Notes: generated by a model from the letters alone, not told the origin. A stretch of 64,000 nt of DNA from Paenisporosarcina antarctica (GCF_004367585.1 NZ_CP038016.1:1-64000), one strand, 5' to 3'. Numbered from the stretch's first letter, positions 18,045 through 27,694 are shown. Numbers and translations: made by a program.

Positions 18045-18275
18045 ATGATTCACAAGGTCATGGGTTTTGGGAGTGGAACAATATCAATAGGAGGAAATGT
18101 ATTTATTTATAATATTTCTACGAAAAAATTAAGTCAGTTAACACATTACGACGCAAAGATACAAATAACGAAATTGAAAATGAATGAAATTAAAAAGATA
18201 CATCTTAACGGAATAAAATATACTGATGATAATTATTCGTATTTTGAAGAGTTCTCAGATGAGATATCTCTGTAA
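18045..18275 (+). CDS. Possible small hypothetical protein
   Basis: This is a 76-residue ORF without a clear ribosome binding site. The middle (YNISTKKLSQLTHYDAKIQITKL split over 18110-18180) has a beta-propeller-like look, so it may be the tail of a decayed larger gene. Weak evidence. Confidence 0.25.
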   Translation: MIHKVMGFGSGTISIGGNVFIYNISTKKLSQLTHYDAKIQITKLKMNEIKKIHLNGIKYTDDNYSYFEEFSDEISL

Positions 18276-18483
18276 AAGATAAAATCAGAGAATGATTGGT
18301 AAGGCTACTTTACACTTCTCGGTAATTTGACTTTCATGACTTATGGTGGACTATTTTGGATCAATGTTTTTTGAAAAAGTTAATTAATTGATCTAAATGG
18401 TCTTTTGAAAGTTTAGTTTAAATCTAATTAGCGATAACCATCTTTATCACTAATTAGAAAGTGACATTTTAATAAATAAAAAA

Positions 18484-18527
18484 GACGACTCTAAATTCAA
18501 AATGTGAATTTAGAGCCGTTTTTTTAT
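18484..18527 (+). terminator. Strong hairpin terminator
   Basis: ACTCTAAATTCA and TGAATTTAGAG pair with a short loop, followed by CCGTTTTTTT. It isolates the following defence genes from upstream transcription. Confidence 0.7.
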
Positions 18528-18676
18528 ATCTAAATAAGGTTATTCTCATCTTGTTGTGATATTAACATATTAAAGATGAATTTTTCTTCAGTCTGTCCGT
18601 TGTAACAATGTGTTGTATAAATATTAGATTCTATTTAAAATGGAGGAAATAGTAAATTTAGGAAAGTTGGAATTCT

Positions 18677-21600
18677 GTGAAAATTGCACTAATACACATT
18701 AGCGATATACATTATCGTTCTAATAAAAACTATCTTGATGAAAAAATCCAAAAGCTTTCGGCTGCTATTAATTCGACACTCTACGGAATTGAAAAAACAT
18801 TTATTACTGTTTCCGGTGACATCGCATTTTCAGGGAAAAATGAAGAATTTGAACATGGTTTTGATTTAATTAGTGGAATTCTCGAATCCATTGGGAATCA
18901 ATTTAAGCAAGCGCCAGAAGTTATTATGATTGCCGGAAATCATGACTGCGACTTTAACACAGTTAAAAAATCGCGTGGAGTACTTATTAAGAATGAAGAT
19001 TTATTGACTGATGACGAATTAATCAGTGAGGTTTGTTTACCTTTAACTAATTATTTTGATTTTGAATCTTTATTTAATAGAAAAGAAGGCATGGAAACGC
19101 AAGACAACCTTTTTAAACAACATAAATTTGAGATTCATGGCAAGACTATTTTATTTAATTGCTTAAACACCGCATGGATCTCCCAGCTATACGAATCCCC
19201 AGGAGATATGCTATTTCCCATAAACCGGTACAAATCATACTTAGAGAATAAGTCAGACGTGTCTATTACCTTATTACATCATCCAACACACTGGCTAGAA
19301 CCAAATAACAAACGGCAAGTAGATAAAATTCTTCGGAGAAACAGTGACATAATCCTTTCAGGACATGAACACACTCAAACGAATACAATGATAACAGATT
19401 ATTCAGAAGGGCAAACTTTATATTTTGAGGGAAGTGCTCTTCAAACCGATATTCCAAATGAAAGTAGCTTTTCAATTATTAAAATTGATTTAGAAAGAGA
19501 CACTTTAACTAAAGAGGAATTTGCTTGGAACGGTAATATATATATAAAACAGGAAACTATGACGGATGTAGATATACCAAAAAGCGCTCCTTCTTTAGGC
19601 GAATTCCGTATCAAAGAAGAGTATTTAAATTACATAAATGATTTAGGAATTCCTTTAAAACACCCAACGTTAACATCAAATGTTAAATTAGATGATTTAT
19701 ATGTTTTCCCGGATGTGAAAATAATTAACTTTGAAGAAAAAAAAGGAATTGAAGATAAGATAAATATAAGCCTTAAAGAAATTTTAAATTGGCACAAGCA
19801 CAAGAAAGTATTATTGATAGGGAATGAGAATTTTGGAAAAACATCCTTCTGTAAGATTGCATATAACCATTTAATCAATAATGCTTATATACCAGTAAAG
19901 ATCGATGGTAAATCACTTAATGATGCGAAGCTCGAATCAATTATTAAATTGGTAAATCGTCATTTTCTTCATCAATATGATAAAGAAACAAGTGATGAAT
20001 TTGAGCAATTAGACAAAAATAAAGTTGTATTAATTATTGATGACTTTGATAATGCTCCGACAAATGCAAAGTTTCGAAATAATTTGATAAAAACACTCGA
20101 TGAATTATACCCAAATATATTGATTACAGGAAATGAAATTGTAAAATTCCACAAATTCCTTAGTAATGAGGATACAACGGGTTTTAATAATTATACTCGC
20201 TTAGAATTATTGCCTTTCGGACACAAGCTTCGAGGAGAGATGATAGAAAAGTGGAATAGAGCTGGAAGTCATTATACGTTGGATGAGGATATTTTAGTTA
20301 GAAATATTGATAAATGCGAAAAAGTTGTTTCAACTATAATTGGAAACAGTTTCGTTCCATCGTTACCATTCTTTATACTTATGATTTTACAAACCAGGGA
20401 ATCTGAGCAGTCCAATATATCAGAAAGTGCTTATGGCTATTATTATGAGTATTTAATAAGCCAATCTTTTATTAATATAAAACTTAAAAATGAAGATATT
20501 GATGCTTTTAATAATTATCTTTCGCATTTGGCATATCATTTTTTCTCCTTGAAAATTAATGAGATAAACAGACGAGACTTATTATCTTTTCACGAAAAAT
20601 ATTGTAGAACTTATGCCATTGCAATTGATTTTGGAGAATATGAAAGAAATTTAGATGGTGCAGGAATTCTAACGATCGTAGGAAATATACTTTCGTTTAA
20701 GTATAAGTATGTTTTTTACTATTTTGTTGCTAAATACTTCTCATTAAATATGGATAAACCAGAAGTATTGGAAAACGTAAAAGTTATGTGTAACAAATTA
20801 TACATTGAAGAATATTCAAATATAGTCATGTTTTTATCTCATCTATCCAAACATCCATTAATTCTAAACAGTGTATATGAGAGTGCCAGAACTATTTTGG
20901 AAGAATTTGAACCTTCCAGATTAGAAGAGGAAATAGCACCTTTTAATCAAATGATTGCTGAGATGCCAGATCTTGTATTTGACGAAAGTAAAGACAACTT
21001 ACAACACCGTAAAGAACGGGATATTGCTAAAGATGAGATTGAAAAAGCGAGACAAGAAATAGCATCAGACAGTCAAGAGTCCATGAGAGAAGATGGGAAT
21101 TTTGAAAGCTTCGATATTATATCGAAAATGAATTGGTCAACAAAAACTATAGAAATAATGGGACAGATTATGAGGAATTATTATGGCTCTACACCCGGGG
21201 ATCAGAAACTACTATTGGGGGAAGAGGCATATTTACTCAGCATGCGCTCCCTAAGTACATTTTTAACTACATTTGAGCAAAACAAAGAGCATCTTATTAG
21301 TGAAGTGGAAAGAATTATTTTCGAAAAAAATGTAGCAGGAACTGATAAAGCAGACTCACTTGCAAGAAATTTTGTTTTCAATCTCATGGCAGCAATATCT
21401 AATTTTTTCATAAGCAAAGTCACTAGTTCATTAGGATCAGTGAATCTATCAGAAACTTTTTCAATGATTTTAGAAAAAAATGATACAACTGCAATACGTC
21501 TAATCGACTTATCAATTAAATTTGAACATGGAAAACATATACCTTTCAAAGAAATTGAAGAGTTTATTGATACTTTATCTGCAACTTCTAATATTTTAGC

Positions 21601-21748
21601 AAGGCAAATTTTAGTGAATATAGCTGTTAATCATCTTTACATGTTCCCGGTCCATTTTTCTGATAGACAGCGTATTACAGAACTATTGTCCTTAAATAAA
21701 AAAACTCAACATAAAATCACTCATACTCAAAAAGATAAAAAACAATAA
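18677..21748 (+). CDS. Metallophosphoesterase-STAND NTPase fusion (probable defence protein)
   Basis: This is a 1023-residue protein. Residues 1-290 are a calcineurin-like phosphoesterase with all metal ligands: Asp10 and His12 (HISDIHY), Asp48 (SGDIAFSG), Asn88-His89-Asp90 (AGNHD), His201-His202 (LLHHPTHW) and His230/His232 (SGHEHTQ). Residues about 375-560 are a P-loop NTPase: GNENFGKTS (382-390) and the acidic VVLIIDDFD (450-458), resembling STAND/NACHT-type ATPases. The rest is long, helical and without recognised repeats, likely a sensor. A nuclease or phosphodiesterase effector fused to a STAND switch is a common anti-phage layout. The start is GTG 18677 with GGAAAGTTGG upstream. It heads a plus-strand cluster with the HEPN gene. 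Confidence 0.78.
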   Translation: MKIALIHISDIHYRSNKNYLDEKIQKLSAAINSTLYGIEKTFITVSGDIAFSGKNEEFEHGFDLISGILESIGNQFKQAPEVIMIAGNHDCDFNTVKKSRGVLIKNEDLLTDDELISEVCLPLTNYFDFESLFNRKEGMETQDNLFKQHKFEIHGKTILFNCLNTAWISQLYESPGDMLFPINRYKSYLENKSDVSITLLHHPTHWLEPNNKRQVDKILRRNSDIILSGHEHTQTNTMITDYSEGQTLYFEGSALQTDIPNESSFSIIKIDLERDTLTKEEFAWNGNIYIKQETMTDVDIPKSAPSLGEFRIKEEYLNYINDLGIPLKHPTLTSNVKLDDLYVFPDVKIINFEEKKGIEDKINISLKEILNWHKHKKVLLIGNENFGKTSFCKIAYNHLINNAYIPVKIDGKSLNDAKLESIIKLVNRHFLHQYDKETSDEFEQLDKNKVVLIIDDFDNAPTNAKFRNNLIKTLDELYPNILITGNEIVKFHKFLSNEDTTGFNNYTRLELLPFGHKLRGEMIEKWNRAGSHYTLDEDILVRNIDKCEKVVSTIIGNSFVPSLPFFILMILQTRESEQSNISESAYGYYYEYLISQSFINIKLKNEDIDAFNNYLSHLAYHFFSLKINEINRRDLLSFHEKYCRTYAIAIDFGEYERNLDGAGILTIVGNILSFKYKYVFYYFVAKYFSLNMDKPEVLENVKVMCNKLYIEEYSNIVMFLSHLSKHPLILNSVYESARTILEEFEPSRLEEEIAPFNQMIAEMPDLVFDESKDNLQHRKERDIAKDEIEKARQEIASDSQESMREDGNFESFDIISKMNWSTKTIEIMGQIMRNYYGSTPGDQKLLLGEEAYLLSMRSLSTFLTTFEQNKEHLISEVERIIFEKNVAGTDKADSLARNFVFNLMAAISNFFISKVTSSLGSVNLSETFSMILEKNDTTAIRLIDLSIKFEHGKHIPFKEIEEFIDTLSATSNILARQILVNIAVNHLYMFPVHFSDRQRITELLSLNKKTQHKITHTQKDKKQ

Positions 21749-21883
21749 CCCAGAAAAGTATATAAACAGGTTGATTTTAAAAGGGTTCTAATAGAGCTTC
21801 CGATTGATTTTTTAACTTGTAAATAAAATTTGCTAGTGCTCCATAATCAGACAATACGAGTTTTCATAAGAGGTGGTGCATTA

Positions 21884-23173
21884 ATGAAAATCCAATTTGA
21901 AGATTGGTCAACACAACAAGATTTTAGTTCCCGTACATCCGATTTGTTTAAAGAATCCATACTATGTTATCGATCACGGGCATATAAAGGGGCTTTGCTT
22001 TTTTCCTTTCTTTCCTTTCAAAATATCATAATGGAGAGAATTTTAAATGCAAAAATTCCTCCTACTGCATTGACATACGAAAAGAAATGGATCGAAATAA
22101 ATTCGAAGTTACGCGATGAGGATAAATCTGATGGACAAGTAATAGAATCAATAATTATGCAAAAACCTTTTGATATTTTCAATTTGTCTGAGGATACACG
22201 TAATCAGTATATTTATTGGAAAAACCGTAGAAATGACTGTGCTCACGGTAAAGAAAACAAAATCGATTATAGTCATATAGAAAGTTTTTGGTTATTTATT
22301 GAATCAAATTTAGAAAAATTCAACGTTAATGGTGGAGTTTCTCATCTAATTGAAAAGGTAAAGAATCATTTTGATATAACAAGAACTCCTAGCGATAAAA
22401 ATCCATCCTATTTAATAAAAATAATACCAGAAGTAATGATACCTTTGGAACTAAAGGATTTCTTAGAGACTACGTATGAAAATGTAATTAGTAAAAAAAC
22501 ATTCCATTATGACGATGCCAACGTTTTAACATTTTATAAAGAACTTTTAAATTTAAAGCAAGAATTTCTGCCCTATGTATTAAATTATTTTAAAGAAAAT
22601 AAAAGTTTGTTGATAAATTTATTAGCTATAGAGACTTCTTTAATTTATCAGTTTAAAACTGATCCAGTATTTATTCGAATGGTATGGAAGACGGAATTAA
22701 AAAATAGTTTTTCTCATTACAGAATAGTTGTTTCGCTTCTACGTTATAAATTAATTCCAAAGGATCAATTTGAAGAATTCGTTATTGCGATTACAGAAAA
22801 TAATAGTGACACATTTTTTGTTGATATATCAGCTGAAAACCAAGTAGAATTTAATGTTTTAAAAGAAAGCATTTTTTTGAAAACGGTTGGGGACATAGCT
22901 TTTCACTCGGATTTCCCTAAAATTAATTCATTTGATTGGGCAAGGGAAAATAAAAATTTGCTTTGTCATTATTTACGCATTTACAATTTTAATGAGGACG
23001 TTGTTAGAGCTCTTTATAGTACTTTTTCAAAACCAAATTACCCTTGGCAATTTGGTAAAACCTTAGTAGAATTATTTGAACAAGAGCCTGAACTATTTGA
23101 ATATTATACTATGATAGCTGATTTACATAGTATTGAAATACCATCATATTTTCAAAAACGATTAGGTATATAG
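21884..23173 (+). CDS. HEPN-domain protein, probable RNase effector
   Basis: The start chosen is ATG 21884 because AAGAGGTGGTGCATTA precedes it; a reading from 21830 has none. The protein is 429 residues. The N-terminal 150 residues are helical and contain WKNRRNDCAHGKENKIDYSH. R116-N-D-C-A-H121 matches the HEPN RX4-6H active motif of metal-independent RNases in toxin-antitoxin, Abi and CRISPR proteins. The C-terminal 250 residues are helical and unfamiliar. It follows the phosphoesterase-STAND gene by 135 bp on the same strand and may act with it. RNase activity is inferred from the motif only. Confidence 0.65.
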   Translation: MKIQFEDWSTQQDFSSRTSDLFKESILCYRSRAYKGALLFSFLSFQNIIMERILNAKIPPTALTYEKKWIEINSKLRDEDKSDGQVIESIIMQKPFDIFNLSEDTRNQYIYWKNRRNDCAHGKENKIDYSHIESFWLFIESNLEKFNVNGGVSHLIEKVKNHFDITRTPSDKNPSYLIKIIPEVMIPLELKDFLETTYENVISKKTFHYDDANVLTFYKELLNLKQEFLPYVLNYFKENKSLLINLLAIETSLIYQFKTDPVFIRMVWKTELKNSFSHYRIVVSLLRYKLIPKDQFEEFVIAITENNSDTFFVDISAENQVEFNVLKESIFLKTVGDIAFHSDFPKINSFDWARENKNLLCHYLRIYNFNEDVVRALYSTFSKPNYPWQFGKTLVELFEQEPELFEYYTMIADLHSIEIPSYFQKRLGI

Positions 23174-23221
23174 AAATTATTTATTCTAATTCCTTCATAA
23201 CTTTTTATAGGAGATGAATTT

Positions 23222-24016
23222 ATGGATAAGAAGAGTGAACTAATATTTATTGCGAAAAATTCGGGAGAGTATCTTCAAGTCACTGGGAAAACTCTTGATA
23301 AAAGATTAGAAAGCATTAATTTAGATGAAAAACATGAAGAAGAAATTATGAAAGAACACAGTTTTAAAGTGATTAGAGATAAAGGATTATCTTTATTTGG
23401 AGCTGTGGGAGATGTAATTTCTACTGTCCTTACTTGGAATGAAGAAGTAAATCAAAATATTACTGAAGCAAAGCAATTGATCTTACTTGAACAATACTTT
23501 AATAAAGTTGATGAACAAGCGAAAGGCGTTAAAATGCTTAGTGAACTTTTAAAAAACCCTCAAGGGAATACCCTGTTTAACAAAATACTAAGAATCATAG
23601 ATGATTCACCGCCAGATCCTGAATTAACGGAACATCTGTCGACTGTGCTAAAGAAAATAATAGAAGAAGGGAATTTTGAGGAATTATTTGAAAGACATAG
23701 ATATGCTTTAGGACAAATAGAAAGATTAACACCTCAAGCAATAACTATTATTGCAGACTATCAAAACTGGCCATCAATTCAATTAGGTACGTCTATATCT
23801 TTCGGACCTAAAATTAAGTCTGATTTCTATACAGAATTTACACAAGCATACAGCCAGTTAAAACACATTACAGATATTAATAAATTAAAAAGAATTCAAC
23901 ATTCTGTTGTTGAAATACAAAACATAGGATTGATGGAAGCTTATAATGCTGCGGATGGAAAAACACTGTGTCAATTAACTGATGTTGGAAGAGATCTTTT
24001 AGTATATATTGAATAG
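23222..24016 (+). CDS. Unknown helical protein in the defence cluster
   Basis: This 264-residue protein has a good ATAGGAGATGAATTT site. It is mostly helical and charged. A glycine-containing hydrophobic stretch lies at about residues 54-72 (DKGLSLFGAVGDVISTVLTW) and could insert into a membrane. The C-terminal part ends in LTPQAITIIADYQNWPS and TDVGRDLLVYIE, which resembles a winged-helix edge. No family is recognised. It lies 48 bp after the HEPN gene and 213 bp before the Pycsar pair, so it more likely belongs with the HEPN/STAND genes. Confidence 0.55.
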   Translation: MDKKSELIFIAKNSGEYLQVTGKTLDKRLESINLDEKHEEEIMKEHSFKVIRDKGLSLFGAVGDVISTVLTWNEEVNQNITEAKQLILLEQYFNKVDEQAKGVKMLSELLKNPQGNTLFNKILRIIDDSPPDPELTEHLSTVLKKIIEEGNFEELFERHRYALGQIERLTPQAITIIADYQNWPSIQLGTSISFGPKIKSDFYTEFTQAYSQLKHITDINKLKRIQHSVVEIQNIGLMEAYNAADGKTLCQLTDVGRDLLVYIE

Positions 24017-24229
24017 TAGTGCGTCTTGGACGATACTGTGTCATAAAAAGCAAGAAAGCTTTTCAATAGCTTAATTAGCTATGCGACGGTTTATTGTTGT
24101 GCCAATTCACGTAATTAAAAAAGTTCAAGTCCTAGTGCTGCTAACTAAAGTGCTGGATAAAATATTCATTTGAATTATATGAACTTTATTATATTATTAA
24201 CTAGTAATACTGGATAAATAAAGGAGATT

Positions 24230-24961
24230 ATGAAATTTATGACTGAATTAAGAAAAGGAAACGTCCCTATTCATAAATTAATAAAAGATGGAAAAATTCT
24301 AGAAAGTTTAATTTACAGCGATTTGAAGAAAAGTTTTTCAATTACTGATATACCCACTGAAAAAATCGGTACTTATGAAGATTTCCCGGCAGCAACAGTT
24401 GTTTTTGATTTATCAGGTTCTTCTCTTAGTATTAGAAATAGAGGAGCAAAAAAGTTTGCTGCAGAATCACAATACTTATTTAAAGGCATTACAGATATTA
24501 TTTATACTCACGACGGAATTATTGAAAAATTTCCTGGAGATGGAATAAGTATGCATTTCCCAGCTAAGAATTCCGAGAAGGATGACAGTGTTAATGCTGA
24601 AAGAGCTATCAAAAATGCATGTAAATCAATAATGATGATTGATTTGTTTCTAAGTACAAAAATGAATATGGATAGAAGTAAATATAGATTTTCTCTTTCA
24701 TATGGTGAAGATACGATAATTACAATTTTTGGTAGCTTGAAACATCAAGAGCTTATTTCTATAGGACATGCTGTAAATGTTGCTCATAAACTCGAGAAAA
24801 TTATTAAAAATGCAAATTGTTTTGTTGGGATGGATGAAATTTGTAAAGAAATTGCTGAAAGTAAATACGACTTTTCGTTTTCCGTATGCAAAACTCTGCC
24901 TATAGATCTCAAAAGAAATGAACATGGTAATCCTGAATTTTGGTATGGAGTGGTATATTAA
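24230..24961 (+). CDS. pycC: Pycsar nucleotide cyclase
   Basis: This 243-residue protein has the class III adenylate/guanylate cyclase core. VVFDLSGSS (residues 57-65) carries metal-binding Asp60, and FPGDGISMHFP (101-111) carries the second metal Asp104. SIGHAVNVAHKLEK resembles the dimer-interface helix of this fold. Pycsar cyclases make cCMP or cUMP on phage infection and switch on a linked effector. The downstream gene encodes exactly such an effector, a DUF5706 membrane protein, which makes the call firm. AAGGAG is only 3 bp from ATG 24230; a second in-frame ATG at 24239 is an alternative start. Confidence 0.87.
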   Translation: MKFMTELRKGNVPIHKLIKDGKILESLIYSDLKKSFSITDIPTEKIGTYEDFPAATVVFDLSGSSLSIRNRGAKKFAAESQYLFKGITDIIYTHDGIIEKFPGDGISMHFPAKNSEKDDSVNAERAIKNACKSIMMIDLFLSTKMNMDRSKYRFSLSYGEDTIITIFGSLKHQELISIGHAVNVAHKLEKIIKNANCFVGMDEICKEIAESKYDFSFSVCKTLPIDLKRNEHGNPEFWYGVVY

Positions 24962-24962
24962 T

Positions 24963-25463
24963 TTGAACCCAATAAGAGAAAATACGGAGCGTTTGTTCGA
25001 CTATCATAAACATAATTTAGTTTATATTGGGGATTATATTAAGTTTGCTGATGGGAAAGCTGGTGTAGCCTTAGGAGCTACTTTAGTTATGTTAGGATTC
25101 TTCGGAAAAGCAGCCAAGGAACAGGGGTTTAATAATCTGTCATTCAATCAGTTCGGATTATTATTAGGCTTAATTCCATTAGTTCTAGCTTGTTATTTTT
25201 TCATTTGGAGAGTTCTTTGGCCAAGATACACTACGGATTCCAATTTATATATGTCATGGGGAGGAATTGGATCATTCACGAGTAGTGATATATATGTAAA
25301 TTTTCTTGGAAGAGTTGTAGATGAAGATTTTTTGCGTGCTATGGGACGTCAAAATTATAGTCTAGCTCAAGTCTGTGTTAAAAAGTATAAGTATTTGAAA
25401 TTTGGATTTACCTGGTTAACAATAGGGATGATATTTGAGGGTGTATTTTGGTTTGTTGGTTAA
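24963..25463 (+). CDS. pycTM: Pycsar transmembrane effector (DUF5706)
   Basis: I choose TTG 24963 as start: GGAGTGG at the end of the cyclase gene is spaced 9 bp ahead, giving NPIRENTERLFDYHKHNL. Upstream ATG codons at 24918 and 24945 lack a site. The 166-residue protein has the DUF5706 signature YIGDYIKFADGKAGVALGA, two membrane helices near residues 35-52 and 67-88, and a hydrophobic C-terminal segment (FTWLTIGMIFEGVFWF). PycTM effectors are thought to damage the inner membrane once they bind the cyclase product. It starts 1 bp after the cyclase stop. Confidence 0.85.
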   Translation: MNPIRENTERLFDYHKHNLVYIGDYIKFADGKAGVALGATLVMLGFFGKAAKEQGFNNLSFNQFGLLLGLIPLVLACYFFIWRVLWPRYTTDSNLYMSWGGIGSFTSSDIYVNFLGRVVDEDFLRAMGRQNYSLAQVCVKKYKYLKFGFTWLTIGMIFEGVFWFVG

Positions 25464-25545
25464 TACGTACCAACTATAAATCACAGCGTATAATACAAAA
25501 TTCGTTAAATTTCCTTCACTTAAAATTACTTATTTACAGAACTTT

Positions 25546-25600
25546 AAACTATCTCGTAATTAATACTGGAGAAATTCAGGCTTTAATTATGAGATAGTTT
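25546..25600. terminator. Bidirectional terminator between Pycsar and resolvase
   Basis: AAACTATCTCGTAATTAA pairs with TTAATTATGAGATAGTTT over 18 bp. It serves the converging Pycsar and resolvase genes. Confidence 0.65.
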
Positions 25601-25651
25601 CTTCTATATATACAGGTGAAATTATAGAAACTATAGTGTTTCTTAATCAGA

Positions 25652-26206
25652 TCACTTACGTTCCAAGTAGCGGTAAATAGTTGTTCGAGAGACTCCCCAT
25701 CTGTTTGCCACATCTTTTATAGGTGTGCCTCCATCAATAAGAGCTTTCATCATTTCAATATCTTTCACTCCGCATTTCTCTGGACGCCCACCAAGTCGCC
25801 CCCGTGCTTTAGCTGCCACTCTTCCTGCAGCAGAACGTTCTTGAGTAAGATTTCGTTCAAACTCAGCAAATGCCGCAAAGAGATGAAACATCAGTTGTCC
25901 GGTAGCGTTGCCACGATCCATAGTGAGATTCTCTTGAAGACTGTGAAAACCAATGCTTTGGTTATTCAGATTGTTGACTATGTCAATCAAGTCTTGCATG
26001 TTTCGACCCAGACGATCTAATCGCCATACGACGATGGTATCTCCTTGACGAGCATATTTCAGCGCTTCTGCTAATCCAGGTCGCTGTTTTTTTGATCCAC
26101 TCATCTTATCGTGAAAAATTTTCACACATCCATATTGAGTAAGCGCATCTGTTTGCAAATCCAAGTTTTGTAAACCAGTTGAAACACGAGCATATCCAAT
26201 TAACAC
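25652..26206 (-). CDS. Serine recombinase (resolvase/invertase family)
   Basis: This 184-residue protein is of full family length. It has MLIGYARVSTGLQNLDLQ with catalytic Ser9, DKMSGSKKQRPGLAEAL, VVWRLDRLGRNMQDLI (the conserved R-LDRLGR motif) and FAEFERNLTQERSAAG, and a C-terminal Hin-like HTH (ALIDGGTPIKDVANRWGVSRTTIYRYL). Such enzymes resolve transposon cointegrates or plasmid multimers. No transposase accompanies it. A broken close copy lies at 11976-12229, so two related elements bracket the 12-26 kb defence block. Confidence 0.92.
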   Translation of the reverse strand: MLIGYARVSTGLQNLDLQTDALTQYGCVKIFHDKMSGSKKQRPGLAEALKYARQGDTIVVWRLDRLGRNMQDLIDIVNNLNNQSIGFHSLQENLTMDRGNATGQLMFHLFAAFAEFERNLTQERSAAGRVAAKARGRLGGRPEKCGVKDIEMMKALIDGGTPIKDVANRWGVSRTTIYRYLERK

Positions 26207-26497
26207 CAGTAATTCCTCATTTCCATTTTCATCCTATATTAATAGTAACATAAGATGATATGTTCATAGTTAATGAACATAGATTAATGGGCAGAGTTTT
26301 GTTGAACGTTATGAAACAAAAATGATGTTTTTTTATGCATTTTTGTCGTGTTCAGAAAAGGACGAGTTTTGTTACATCTCCTATTTATATTTAACATTCC
26401 ATACCTAAATAATTTAAGATAATAAATAAGTAAAAATATTACAATATATGATATTGTTATATAATAATAGAAAAAATATTATGTGGGGGTTATTGAA

Positions 26498-27547
26498 TTG
26501 AAAAAGTATTTAGTAGTTTTATTTGCTTTATTTTTAATCTTTAGTTTAGTTGCTTGTTCATCTGAAAGTTCGAAAACCTTAAAAGCAGAGGATCAGAATG
26601 AGGAAAAGAGTTCTGAGGACAAAGCAAAGGCAGAAGTAGAAGCCAAAGCAAAGGCAGAAGTAGAAGCCAAAGCGAAGGCAGAAGTAGAAGCCAAAGCGAA
26701 GGCAGAAGTAGAAGCCAAAGCGAAGGTAGAAGCAGAAGCTAAAGCGAAGGCAGAAGCAGAAGCCAAAGCAAAGGCAGAAGCCAAAGCAAAGGAAGAGTCA
26801 GAAGCTAAAGCAAAGGCAGAAGCACTGTTCTCAGGATACAAACTTATTGAAGTTGATGGTGGCGATTTGTCTGGATATCGTGAAACTAACGTCGTCGTTG
26901 ACATTGGTTACGGGGACCGTGAATATTGGGCATTTACTAATGAATATGGTCAACTAGTACGTGTCATTGCTGACGAAATCATTATACAAGATGACAGTAA
27001 CGAACCTGTCTTATCGTCTGGCAGATACTATTCTGATGAGGCAAAGGTTCCTGGCGTCGAAAGTGACGTTTTGGATGAAGGGCATATAGTTGCTGATTCT
27101 AACGGAGGGGTATCGAATGCTTATAATATTACCCCACAAAATAGTACGCTCAACCGACATGGCGATCAAGCTTATATGGAAAACGTGATCCGTAGCGCAG
27201 GTGGAGCCACTAATTTTGAAGCAATTATCACATATCCGAATACGGAAACGCAGATCCCTTCTAGTTATCAGTATACCTATACATTAATGGGTAACGAGAT
27301 CGTTGATACATTTGACAATGTGAACCCTGATGAAGTAAATACATCTCTCGGTTTAACAGAAAGTGAGCCTTCTGATTCAACTAGTTCAAACACAAACGGT
27401 GATATTTCTAGTGTTGATACAAACGGTAATGGCAAGGTGACGATTAAAGAAGCAAAAGACGCAGGTTTTAGTATGCCGATAACGAGTGACCATTGGTTAT
27501 ACGCATATATGCAAGATAATGATGGGGACGGTATGGTAGGTGAGTAA
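26498..27547 (+). CDS. Nuclease-like lipoprotein with repetitive stalk and EF-hand-like tail
   Basis: The start is TTG 26498, with ATGTGGGGGTT ahead; this places a lipoprotein signal first (KKYLVVLFALFLIFSLVAC). Residues about 45-110 are a repetitive KAEVEAKA stalk encoded by 24-bp tandem repeats. The body (about 115-260) has DEGHIVADSNGG and YNITPQNSTLNRHG, matching the beta-beta-alpha-Me (DRGH-N) core of DNA/RNA non-specific endonucleases, with His as general base. The tail has DTNGNGKVTIKE (EF-hand loop) and DNDGDGMVGE, which resembles the Excalibur calcium motif but lacks its cysteine. It is likely a surface-tethered nuclease; cleavage is inferred. Confidence 0.72.
   Translation: MKKYLVVLFALFLIFSLVACSSESSKTLKAEDQNEEKSSEDKAKAEVEAKAKAEVEAKAKAEVEAKAKAEVEAKAKVEAEAKAKAEAEAKAKAEAKAKEESEAKAKAEALFSGYKLIEVDGGDLSGYRETNVVVDIGYGDREYWAFTNEYGQLVRVIADEIIIQDDSNEPVLSSGRYYSDEAKVPGVESDVLDEGHIVADSNGGVSNAYNITPQNSTLNRHGDQAYMENVIRSAGGATNFEAIITYPNTETQIPSSYQYTYTLMGNEIVDTFDNVNPDEVNTSLGLTESEPSDSTSSNTNGDISSVDTNGNGKVTIKEAKDAGFSMPITSDHWLYAYMQDNDGDGMVGE
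26625..26825 (+). repeat. 24-bp tandem coding repeats
   Basis: About eight units of GCAGAAGTAGAAGCCAAAGC-type sequence encode the Ala/Lys/Glu helical stalk. Copy number should vary among strains by slippage. Confidence 0.85.
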
Positions 27548-27694
27548 GCCCCTAGAATTTTGAGGTAAAATAAACGAAAGATCATTTTTCTCGTTGGACG
27601 ATTTATAACAATTTGCGAATGAATGTCTGTACAGGAAAAACTGAAGTTAATGGTCATATTATCTAAATTTGTATGGTGAAAATATATTATTTTT

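Noticed and set aside
25652-26206. Resolvase as part of a complete Tn3-type transposon
   Set aside because: No transposase gene and no convincing 38-bp terminal repeats could be seen on either side.
26593-26904. Minus-strand Ala/Ser/Phe-rich ORF
   Set aside because: It is the antisense shadow of the 24-bp coding repeats.
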